Under the pieces are notes generated by a model. The model was not told the DNA's origin and ran no database searches. It saw only the letters and a list, made by a program, of their open reading frames with translations. Shown one piece after another: positions 1 through 4,939 of a stretch of 5,934 bases of DNA (its first letter is position 1; the number at the start of each line of letters is the position of its first letter). The stretch spans positions 1 through 5,934 of the forward strand of contig QMSL01000085.1 of the NCBI GenBank assembly GCA_003649665.1. The letters run 5' to 3'. The position numbers were made by a program, and so were the translations under genes. This stretch comes from Thermoprotei archaeon (GTDB lineage: Archaea > Thermoproteota > Thermoprotei > QMSL01 > B3-G16).

Positions 1-810
1 AAGCTTCTTTAGGAATTTATTATAGTGCCTTACGAATGAAATGCAGATGCTTGGATGATTATATTCAAGCTCCACTATAAACTTCTTTATCTGAAGGACC
101 ATCATTGAATCATCAACTAATGGACATCTCTCATGAACAAATGGGATATTATTAACTATGGCGTATGTGAGAGTTTCCTTCTCCCTAATTTCATAGAGTG
201 GTTTTATCTTGGTAACTAACTTACCATCAGGGGTTCCCTCTATGAGAGGACGCATTTTAGTAAGTCTATCGAAATTCGAGGTTAAGAATTCCTTAAGTAT
301 GAATTGCATCACGTCTTCTAGTACATGGCCTGTAGCCACTTTGGTAGCATTGATGGTAACCGCTGTAAGGTTCATTAGATAGCGTTTAAGAATACCGCAA
401 ACAGCACAGGGAGGCCTTCTCAGTTTCCTTACCATCTCGGGTAACGTCATGCCTAAAGTATCCTTTAGATTCAGAATTATATAGGGAATTTTGATGCTAT
501 CTAAAAGTGCACGAACGCTCTTCTCCGCTTTTAATGAGTACTCATATATTCCAAGATTTATATGAAATCCTATAAGATCTGCTTTAAGTTCAGAACTCAA
601 TGAACTGAGAATGTGTGCTAAAACGGAGCTATCCTTTCCTCCAGATACTGCGATTAGTACTTTATCACCGCTATTAATTAAGCCATAACGTTTAACTGTA
701 CGAAGTACCCTTCGCTTAAGAAATCGAGTAAAGTGGCTAGCACAAAGCCTCATTCGAGCATATTTAAGCGTTATTACAGCATTTGAATCGCAGAGACTAC
801 AGGATACCAA
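1..810 (-). CDS. TtuA-like PP-loop ATPase paralogue (3' end beyond window)
   Basis: The 270 visible codons read without a stop and continue past the left edge. The product is a PP-loop tRNA thiolase of the TtuA/Ncs6 superfamily. It has an N-terminal zinc-finger half with C4, C7, C23 and H26 (CxxC...CxxH), a PP-loop SGGKDS at 56-61, a PCAVCG pair (C135, C138) and C229 in RCP. Those three cysteines match the positions that hold the [4Fe-4S] cluster in characterised TtuA. The GHNLDDE-type motif is changed to GHVLEDVMQ (161-169), so substrate or activity may differ. A C-terminal zinc finger, if present, lies outside the window. The TTG start at 810-808 is chosen because an AGAGGTG site (824-818) lies 7 bases upstream, the zinc-finger cysteines begin right after it, and an in-frame stop precedes it. 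It is divergent from the E1-led cluster and paralogous to the TtuA at 2670-3620. The fold assignment is firm; the target is inferred. Confidence 0.9.
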   Translation of the reverse strand, partial: MVSCSLCDSNAVITLKYARMRLCASHFTRFLKRRVLRTVKRYGLINSGDKVLIAVSGGKDSSVLAHILSSLSSELKADLIGFHINLGIYEYSLKAEKSVRALLDSIKIPYIILNLKDTLGMTLPEMVRKLRRPPCAVCGILKRYLMNLTAVTINATKVATGHVLEDVMQFILKEFLTSNFDRLTKMRPLIEGTPDGKLVTKIKPLYEIREKETLTYAIVNNIPFVHERCPLVDDSMMVLQIKKFIVELEYNHPSICISFVRHYNKFLKKL

Positions 811-817
811 GAATGGG

Positions 818-824
818 CACCTCT
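818..824 (-). promoter_or_regulatory. Ribosome binding site for the minus-strand TtuA-like gene
   Basis: On the minus strand this reads AGAGGTG, 7 bases before the TTG at 810. It complements the archaeal 16S rRNA tail and is the main reason for choosing a non-ATG start. Confidence 0.75.
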
Positions 825-847
825 AATGACAAGAAATAACAGAGTAA

Positions 848-858
848 CTTTTATTTTT
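848..858 (-). promoter_or_regulatory. Possible TATA box for the minus-strand gene
   Basis: The minus strand reads AAAAATAAAAG here. At the usual archaeal spacing of about 26 bases, transcription would begin near 827, just upstream of the AGAGGTG site. The match to a TATA element is only moderate. Confidence 0.35.
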
Positions 859-862
859 CGAG

Positions 863-873
863 ACATATATTTA
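863..873 (+). promoter_or_regulatory. Possible TATA box for the E1-led sulfur cluster
   Basis: ACATATATTTA is the best TATA-like element upstream of the plus-strand cluster. It predicts a start of transcription near 894 and a leader of roughly 20 bases before the ATG at 917. It lies only about 15 bases from the oppositely directed minus-strand element, so the two promoters may share regulators or compete for TBP/TFB. Confidence 0.45.
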
Positions 874-916
874 GTAGTCACTTAAGACATTACAAGACGC
901 TTGAGATCGTGATATT

Positions 917-1678
917 ATGTTAAGTGAAGGTGAGGTCGTTTTTACTCCTGAGGAGCTAGAGAGGTACGATAGACAAATTAGGATCCCTGAATTTGGTATC
1001 GAAGCACAAGTCAGATTAAAGAGGAAAAGAGCTTTGATAATTGGCATTGGAGGATTAGGGTCCATTATCTCTATTTATCTCACTAGAGCAGGAGTAGGTA
1101 AATTACTCCTAATTGATAGAGATAAGGTCAGTATTACCGATCTAAATAGACAGATACTTTACACACACGAGGATGTAGGAAAATATAAAGTAAAAGTAGC
1201 TATCAAAAAGTTAAGCGAGATGAACCCCTACGTAGACGTAGATGGTGTAAGCGATGAGGTAAATGAGAATAATGTTGACGACTACGTAAGAGAGGCCGAT
1301 ATAGTTATAGATGGGCTTGATAGTTTTAAGACCAGACTCATAGTTAACGACTCTTGTGTAAGATTTAAAAGGCCATTTATCCATGGTGCAGTTAACGGAT
1401 TTAATGGACAAGTTATGACAATAATGCCCCTAAAGGGACCATGTCTTAGGTGCTTAATTCCGAAGGAACCACCTGAAGAGAAGCATATAGTACCTGTTAT
1501 AGGAGTTACGCCAGCTATAATTGGAACTATAGAGGCACTAGAAGCGATAAAAATTATGACTGGATTAGGCGAACCTCTCGTGGGATATCTCCTAGTAGTT
1601 AATGGACTTCATGGATACTTTAGGAAATTCAAAATAGCCCGCAAGCCCAATTGCCCCGCATGTGGAGAGAAAAGATAA
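917..1678 (+). CDS. E1-like adenylating enzyme, ThiF/MoeB/HesA (UbaA-type) family
   Basis: This 253-residue protein should adenylate the C-terminal glycine of ubiquitin-like sulfur carriers using ATP, the first step in forming the carrier thiocarboxylate. The fold is a Rossmann ATP-binding domain: RYDRQIR near 16-22, the nucleotide loop GIGGLG at 43-48, acidic D67 and D69, the ATP-contacting NRQ at 77-79 with K91, and DGLDSF at 132-137 where family members usually read DxxDN. Zinc ligands are present as C176/C179 and C246/C249. Length matches MoeB/ThiF (about 245-270), with no rhodanese domain fused at the C-terminus. The usual crossover-loop cysteine (in an SCxEAG-like stretch, E. coli MoeB C187 / ThiF C184) is not seen: the segment from 183 to 196 is shortened and has no cysteine. 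It heads the cluster with two Gly-Gly carriers, MoaE and TtuA, so it probably serves both carriers. The ATG at 917 is the only good start near the conserved N-terminus, and its ribosome binding site is weak (GTGAT at 909-913). MoeB, ThiF and UbaA cannot be told apart by sequence alone. Confidence 0.93.
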   Translation: MLSEGEVVFTPEELERYDRQIRIPEFGIEAQVRLKRKRALIIGIGGLGSIISIYLTRAGVGKLLLIDRDKVSITDLNRQILYTHEDVGKYKVKVAIKKLSEMNPYVDVDGVSDEVNENNVDDYVREADIVIDGLDSFKTRLIVNDSCVRFKRPFIHGAVNGFNGQVMTIMPLKGPCLRCLIPKEPPEEKHIVPVIGVTPAIIGTIEALEAIKIMTGLGEPLVGYLLVVNGLHGYFRKFKIARKPNCPACGEKR

Positions 1679-1692
1679 GATGATGAGAAGAG

Positions 1693-1713
1693 TAATATAA
1701 GTAAGTTATATAA
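1693..1713 (+). promoter_or_regulatory. Possible internal promoter before the moaD-like gene
   Basis: Two overlapping TATA-like stretches, TAATATAA (1693-1700) and TTATATAA (1706-1713), sit in the 47-base gap after the E1 gene. The first would give a transcript starting near 1723, almost leaderless at the ATG at 1726. The second would start near 1735 and favour the ATG at 1747. No ribosome binding site precedes either ATG, which supports leaderless or near-leaderless expression from here. Confidence 0.45.
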
Positions 1714-1725
1714 GGCAATCTTAAA

Positions 1726-2025
1726 ATGATAGTTAACGATAGCAGTATGAGATTGTATGTGAGATTCTATGCGAGAATTAAAGAGGAAATGGGTAGAGAG
1801 GCGGTAAACTTAAACGTGAAAGGAAACGCAATGAATATAATTGACTTATTGAGGATACTTAGTAAAGACAAGAAGATGAGAAAAGGAACACTCATTGACT
1901 ATTATCTTCAGGGTAAGTTATTGATAGCTGTAAATGAGGAGATCATAAGGAGAAATGAGGAGGGTAAGCTCATTTTAAAAGACGGGGATATAATTGACAT
2001 AATGCCTCTACCCTCAGGTGGTTAA
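1726..2025 (+). CDS. moaD: MoaD-like ubiquitin-fold sulfur carrier ending in Gly-Gly
   Basis: A 99-residue beta-grasp protein with the MoaD pattern. It has an opening strand RLYVRFYARIKEEMG (9-23), a middle helix region with LLRILS, and a closing DGDIIDIMPLPSGG (86-99). The exposed C-terminal Gly98-Gly99 is the site that an E1 adenylates and that carries the thiocarboxylate sulfur. Its neighbour MoaE, 2 bases downstream, indicates that it forms the small subunit of molybdopterin synthase, which inserts the dithiolene sulfurs into precursor Z (cPMP). In archaea MoaD-type proteins can also be conjugated to lysines as SAMPs, and that role cannot be excluded. The start is uncertain: the ATG at 1747 would remove seven residues (MIVNDSS) that precede the conserved first strand and give a 92-residue protein closer to usual MoaD length. 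No ribosome binding site separates the two options. The final GGT-GGT codons also serve as the ribosome binding site of moaE. Confidence 0.9.
   Translation: MIVNDSSMRLYVRFYARIKEEMGREAVNLNVKGNAMNIIDLLRILSKDKKMRKGTLIDYYLQGKLLIAVNEEIIRRNEEGKLILKDGDIIDIMPLPSGG
2017..2021 (+). promoter_or_regulatory. Ribosome binding site for moaE, inside the moaD stop region
   Basis: GGTGG lies 6 bases before the GTG at 2028 and is made from the last two glycine codons of the MoaD-like gene. It supports the GTG start of moaE and suggests translational coupling, because a ribosome finishing moaD passes directly over it. Confidence 0.6.
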
Positions 2026-2027
2026 TC

Positions 2028-2441
2028 GTGAGAGTAAAAATTACGGAAAAGTTAAGCGAGATAGGTGACATAATTCAAGAAGTAAAGAAATCATCAGAGG
2101 ATATTGGCGCAATATTAGTATTCATAGGGGTAGTAAGGGGTAGTTCCCCCCTAGGAAAGGTATTAAGGCTTGAGTATGAAGTTCATGAGAAATTGGCTTA
2201 TAAAAAGCTTGAAGAAATAGCTAAGAATGTTAAGGAGAGGTACAGTGTGATAGACATAGTAATCGAACATAGAAAGGGAAGCGTAAATAGGGGGGAGAAT
2301 ATAATGTATGTGGTCGTAGCTTCTAAACATAGGAAGGAAGGCTTTGAGGCACTTATGGAGATAATAAATAGGCTGAAGGAAGAAGTACCAATATGGAAGA
2401 AGGAGGTGACAGAGCATGGCTACAGATGGGTTGAAGGATAA
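2028..2441 (+). CDS. moaE: MoaE, large subunit of molybdopterin synthase
   Basis: A 137-residue protein recognisable as MoaE throughout. With a MoaD thiocarboxylate it converts cyclic pyranopterin monophosphate to molybdopterin. Visible family features are GAILVFIGVVRG (27-38), LEYEVHEKLA (48-57), EHRKGSVNRGE (80-90), SKHR (99-102) and RLKEEVPIWKKE (115-126). R37, K117 and K124 match E. coli MoaE R39, K119 and K126, the active-site residues, with the same 7-residue lysine spacing. Its length is slightly below the usual 140-150. The start is GTG, 2 bases after the moaD stop, with GGTGG 6 bases upstream. Its last 26 bases overlap the next gene in another frame and contain that gene's ribosome binding site. 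Its presence implies that the organism makes molybdenum or tungsten pterin cofactor; no other cofactor genes (moaA, moaC, moeA, mobB) are in view. Confidence 0.96.
   Translation: MRVKITEKLSEIGDIIQEVKKSSEDIGAILVFIGVVRGSSPLGKVLRLEYEVHEKLAYKKLEEIAKNVKERYSVIDIVIEHRKGSVNRGENIMYVVVASKHRKEGFEALMEIINRLKEEVPIWKKEVTEHGYRWVEG
2402..2409 (+). promoter_or_regulatory. Strong ribosome binding site for the second carrier, within moaE
   Basis: GGAGGTGA lies 6 bases before the ATG at 2416. It is the best match to the archaeal 16S tail in the window. It sits inside the 3' end of moaE, so the downstream carrier could be translated more strongly than its neighbours. Confidence 0.8.
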
Positions 2442-2655
2442 GGAGGGCATAGTGATAATTAGGATAAGAAATGGAAGCATAAAGGAGAGGAGAGTTCGAG
2501 TAAGAGGTAAGTCTAGGATAAGGGATATATTATTAAGGGCAGGTATAAATCCAGAGGAGGTAGTAATCATCAAAGATGAGGAGCTTATCACGGAGGACGA
2601 TTTTATCAGCGAAGGAGAGATTATTGAGGTATTACCGGTAAGCTTAGGCGGTTAA
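2416..2655 (+). CDS. ThiS/SAMP2-like ubiquitin-fold sulfur carrier ending in Gly-Gly
   Basis: A 79-residue beta-grasp protein of the ThiS/MoaD/TtuB group. It has a short charged N-terminus (1-11), strand IVIIRIRNG (12-20), basic segment KERRVRVRGKSRIRDIL (23-39), the helix-turn LLRAGINPEEVVII (39-52), and a ThiS-like end ITEDDFISEGEIIEVLP (58-74) finishing with Gly78-Gly79. It should be activated by the E1-like protein at 917-1678. Because the next gene, 14 bases downstream, is a TtuA thiolase, the likeliest role is donor of sulfur for tRNA 2-thiouridine, comparable to TtuB in Thermus or SAMP2 in Haloferax. A ThiS role in thiazole synthesis is possible but no thiG or thi4 is nearby. The ATG is fixed by the strong GGAGGTGA site 6 bases upstream. 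It overlaps moaE by 26 bases in another reading frame. Confidence 0.88.
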   Translation: MATDGLKDKEGIVIIRIRNGSIKERRVRVRGKSRIRDILLRAGINPEEVVIIKDEELITEDDFISEGEIIEVLPVSLGG

Positions 2656-2658
2656 AAT

Positions 2659-2663
2659 GGTGA
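2659..2663 (+). promoter_or_regulatory. Ribosome binding site for ttuA
   Basis: GGTGA ends 6 bases before the ATG at 2670, the same spacing as for the two preceding genes in the cluster. It supports that ATG over a tiny out-of-frame ATG at 2657. Confidence 0.55.
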
Positions 2664-2669
2664 AAGATA

Positions 2670-3620
2670 ATGGTATTATGTGATCTATGCAAAGCGGATA
2701 AAGCGATAATAAAGGTAAGATACGCTAGTCTTAATCTATGTCGTAAATGTCTTTTTATGTTCGTTGAGCGAAAGGTTGAGGCAGCATTGAAAAGCGTAGG
2801 TGTATTAGATAAGCTCTCAGGGAAGCTTGTTCTAGTGGCAGTTTCCGGAGGAAAGGACAGCACCAATACCGCCTATATTATACATAGGCTTTCCAAAGAA
2901 CTTGACTTCGATGTACGAGTTCTATTCATAAATGAAGGTATAGGAGAATATAGTAGAAGAAGGGAAAAAGCTGTAAGGAATTTCTGCAAGAATATGAAGA
3001 TAGAATGTGATGTAGTCGATATGAGGCAGGAAATGGGTATTAACATAGATGAGGCCGCACAAATTCTCTTTAAGAGTGGGGTTAGTGTGAAGCCATGCAG
3101 CGTATGCGGAGTCTTTAGAAGGTATATAATGAATAGAAGAGCTATCGAAGTTGGCGCGGATTACGTGGCTACAGGGCATAATCTAGACGATGAAGTACAA
3201 ACGTTTATTATGAGTTTACTAAGAGGAGATATAAGGAGTATTGCAAGAGAGGTTTACTCTATTAAAAGAACAATAATAGAGGAGTTAGTTCCAAGAATAA
3301 AACCGCTGTTTCTTGTCTATGAGAGAGAATCAGCAGTCTATTCCCTTGCACATAACTTCAATGTAGTTCGCGCAGCATGTCCTTATGCGCCATTATCGAT
3401 GAGATACATTATACGGAAGATGGTTAATGATCTTGAATACAAGAGACCTGGAACTAAGTATAGGATTCTAGCGCTAAAAGAAACTATAGGAAGGAGCATT
3501 AGGGACAAGGTATTGAAGGAGGAAGAAATTAAGAAGTGCAGTAAGTGTGGTATGCCAAGTTCCAGAGAAATATGTAGAGCATGTGAGTTAAAGGAAATGC
3601 TCCATAATCTAGCTAGTTAA
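2670..3620 (+). CDS. ttuA: TtuA-type tRNA 2-thiouridine synthetase (complete)
   Basis: A 316-residue PP-loop enzyme with every expected TtuA element. It has an N-terminal zinc finger (C4, C7, C24, C27), PP-loop SGGKDS (59-64), the iron-sulfur pair PCSVCG (C143, C146), the GHNLDDEVQ motif (169-177), the third cluster cysteine C237 in CPY, and a C-terminal zinc finger (C290, C293, C302, C305). Characterised TtuA enzymes adenylate uridine 54 in the T-loop of tRNA and replace its oxygen with sulfur taken from a carrier thiocarboxylate, using an oxygen-sensitive [4Fe-4S] cluster; the modification stabilises tRNA at high temperature. The related Ncs6/NcsA enzymes act on anticodon U34, but the NLDDE wording and the two zinc fingers favour the TtuA branch. 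It closes the cluster 14 bases after the ThiS-like carrier, its probable sulfur donor. The start has GGTGA 6 bases upstream and lies directly before the first zinc-finger cysteine. The U54 target is inferred from the family. Confidence 0.94.
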   Translation: MVLCDLCKADKAIIKVRYASLNLCRKCLFMFVERKVEAALKSVGVLDKLSGKLVLVAVSGGKDSTNTAYIIHRLSKELDFDVRVLFINEGIGEYSRRREKAVRNFCKNMKIECDVVDMRQEMGINIDEAAQILFKSGVSVKPCSVCGVFRRYIMNRRAIEVGADYVATGHNLDDEVQTFIMSLLRGDIRSIAREVYSIKRTIIEELVPRIKPLFLVYERESAVYSLAHNFNVVRAACPYAPLSMRYIIRKMVNDLEYKRPGTKYRILALKETIGRSIRDKVLKEEEIKKCSKCGMPSSREICRACELKEMLHNLAS

Positions 3621-3665
3621 GACCTCAGTTACGAGCTTAGAATTAAAAGATCTTCATCATTAAAC

Positions 3666-3672
3666 GATATTA
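3666..3672 (+). promoter_or_regulatory. Possible TATA element for the dehydrogenase gene
   Basis: GATATTA in the 76-base gap after ttuA would place the transcription start near 3695, essentially at the ATG at 3697. No ribosome binding site is visible before that ATG, so the gene may be leaderless. A second AT-rich candidate, TTATAATT (3683-3690), lies too close to the ATG to serve it. No clear terminator or oligo-T run follows ttuA in this gap. Confidence 0.35.
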
Positions 3673-3696
3673 AGGATAAGCGTTATAATTAAGAAC

Positions 3697-4851
3697 ATGA
3701 GTGGGGAGATTAGATATATTGGCATTGGAATGCTAGGCTATGCGTTTATGGGGAAAGCGCATTCCCATGCATGGCGAGATATACCGATATTCTTCTGGCC
3801 ACCACCAGCGATTCCCAAATTAATTGTGATATATGGTAGGACAAAGGAAAAAGTAAAGGAGGCAGCAATTAGATATGGTTATAAGCGCTTTACAACCAAT
3901 TGGAAAGATGTAATTAAGGATCCAGAAGTTGAAATAGTAGATAATTGCCTTCCAAATCACCTACACAAGGAACCTACAATTGAAGCACTAGAAGAGGGTA
4001 AGCATGTAGTCGTTGAAAAACCATTAGCAAGGAACTCCAAGGAGGCTAGGGAGATATATGAGGCTGCAAAGAAGGCTAAAACGAAGAGTATGGTGGCCTT
4101 TAATTATAGATTCGTACCAGCAGTGATTTTAGCTAAGAAACTTATAGAGGAGGGGCTCGTTGGTAGAATCTACCATTTTAGAGCAAGGTATCTACAAGAC
4201 TGGCTTATAGATCCTAGCTTCCCATTGGTGTGGAGACTAAGAAAGGAATATGCAGGAAGTGGACCTTTAGGAGATTTAGGGAGCCATATAGTAGACCTAG
4301 CACGATACCTTATAGGAGAACCTAAGAGGGTAAGCGGTATGATTAAGACATTTATTGAGGAACGTCCACTTCCGGAGGATCCATCTAAGAGAGGAAAAGT
4401 TACTGTTGAAGATGCCTTCGTAGCAGTAATCGAATTCGAAAATGGAGCCATAGGGACTCTTGAAGCCACGAGATTTGCTACTGGAAGGAAGAATTATAAT
4501 AATTTTGAAATAAATGGCGAGAAAGCATCCATAGAGTTTAACTTAGAGAGACCAAATGAGCTCAGGGTTTATTGGCATGAGGAACCTGTCAGAGATATAG
4601 AGGGATGGCATGAAGTATTAGTCACAGAGTCACATCATCCTTATATAAAATACTACTGGCCTCCAGGACACGTTATAGGATGGGAGCATACCTTCTTAAA
4701 TGAGTTGTATCATTTCCTTGACGCTGTAGTAAACGACAAAAGTATAGAACCTCAGGGTGCAACAATAGAGGATGGATATAAAAACATGGTGATATTAGAT
4801 GCCATTCTAGAATCGGCTAAGACTGGAAAGGTAATTGAGATAAGTTATTGA
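3697..4851 (+). CDS. Gfo/Idh/MocA-family NAD(P)-dependent sugar or polyol dehydrogenase
   Basis: A 384-residue cytoplasmic oxidoreductase. The N-terminal Rossmann domain shows GIGMLG (9-14), a second strand ending in YGRT (46-49), NCLPNHLH (83-90) and the family signature EKP (107-109), with K108 as the catalytic lysine. The C-terminal alpha/beta domain holds NYRF (136-139), YLQDWL (165-170) and the catalytic GDLGSHIVD (192-200), with D193 and H197 in the usual Dx3H arrangement. Family members oxidise a ring or open-chain hydroxyl of sugars, inositols or anhydro-sugars. The substrate here is not readable. A Gly-Arg-Thr rather than an acidic residue after the second strand may favour NADP, but this is weak evidence. 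Length is typical (330-390). The Rossmann strand begins at residue 5, so the ATG at 3697 is well placed. The FGGY kinase 88 bases downstream on the same strand suggests a shared catabolic route. Position relative to the sulfur cluster looks incidental. Confidence 0.92.
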   Translation: MSGEIRYIGIGMLGYAFMGKAHSHAWRDIPIFFWPPPAIPKLIVIYGRTKEKVKEAAIRYGYKRFTTNWKDVIKDPEVEIVDNCLPNHLHKEPTIEALEEGKHVVVEKPLARNSKEAREIYEAAKKAKTKSMVAFNYRFVPAVILAKKLIEEGLVGRIYHFRARYLQDWLIDPSFPLVWRLRKEYAGSGPLGDLGSHIVDLARYLIGEPKRVSGMIKTFIEERPLPEDPSKRGKVTVEDAFVAVIEFENGAIGTLEATRFATGRKNYNNFEINGEKASIEFNLERPNELRVYWHEEPVRDIEGWHEVLVTESHHPYIKYYWPPGHVIGWEHTFLNELYHFLDAVVNDKSIEPQGATIEDGYKNMVILDAILESAKTGKVIEISY

Positions 4852-4862
4852 CTTAGTCATTA

Positions 4863-4878
4863 AATACATCAATACATC
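4863..4878 (+). repeat. Two tandem 8-base copies (AATACATC) upstream of the kinase
   Basis: AATACATC occurs at 4863-4870 and again at 4871-4878 with no spacer. It lies between the dehydrogenase stop and the presumed kinase promoter, so it could be a regulator binding site, but two short copies in AT-rich DNA may be chance. Confidence 0.5.
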
Positions 4879-4896
4879 ACATTTCATAGAAAGCAT

Positions 4897-4904
4897 GATA
4901 TAGG
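4897..4904 (+). promoter_or_regulatory. Possible TATA box for the FGGY kinase
   Basis: GATATAGG would give a transcription start near 4926 and a short leader carrying the GAGGTGA site. It partly overlaps a 12-base palindrome, a layout compatible with repression. The gene may instead be read through from the dehydrogenase. Confidence 0.35.
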
Positions 4905-4912
4905 ATATCCTA
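4901..4912. promoter_or_regulatory. Perfect 12-base palindrome, possible operator
   Basis: TAGGATATCCTA is its own reverse complement. It overlaps the putative TATA element and lies about 28 bases before the kinase start, where a dimeric repressor would block transcription. Function is inferred from position only. Confidence 0.35.
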
Positions 4913-4928
4913 AAACTAAAATAACTGA

Positions 4929-4935
4929 GAGGTGA
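4929..4935 (+). promoter_or_regulatory. Ribosome binding site for the FGGY kinase
   Basis: GAGGTGA lies 4 bases before the TTG at 4940. The spacing is somewhat shorter than the 6 bases seen elsewhere in the window, but no other in-frame start fits better. It supports a non-ATG start. Confidence 0.65.
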
Positions 4936-4939
4936 CATT

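Noticed and set aside
1211..1411. Minus-strand open frame with hydrophobic stretches opposite the E1 gene, resembling a small membrane protein.
   Set aside because: The hydrophobicity is the antisense reflection of charged codons in the E1 gene, and nothing supports initiation.
1678..1690. C-box-like ATGATGA just after the E1 gene.
   Set aside because: No matching CTGA box follows within the expected distance.
2163..2591. A 142-codon minus-strand open frame opposite moaE and the second carrier.
   Set aside because: It lies antisense to two confidently identified genes, is rich in Leu/Ser/Ile as expected for an antisense shadow, and has no recognisable domain or ribosome binding site.
2657..2683. 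Tiny open frame (ATG at 2657, eight codons) overlapping the ttuA start.
   Set aside because: It is out of frame with ttuA, has no conserved content, and its GTG/ATG bases form the ttuA ribosome binding site. Most likely chance.
3647..3654. 8-base palindrome AAGATCTT in the gap after ttuA, considered as terminator stem or operator.
   Set aside because: It is too short, has no loop or following T-tract, and is a common restriction-site palindrome expected by chance.
3624..3660. On the minus strand, a C-box-like ATGATGA followed about 25 bases later by a D-box-like CTGA, resembling a C/D guide RNA.
   Set aside because: No internal D'/C' boxes and no terminal stem between the flanks could be found, and both motifs are short in AT-rich DNA. 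A covariance-model search for archaeal C/D sRNA would be decisive.
4170..4469. Minus-strand open frame opposite the dehydrogenase gene.
   Set aside because: It is the antisense of a conserved coding region, including the catalytic GDLGSHIVD segment, with no independent coding signal.
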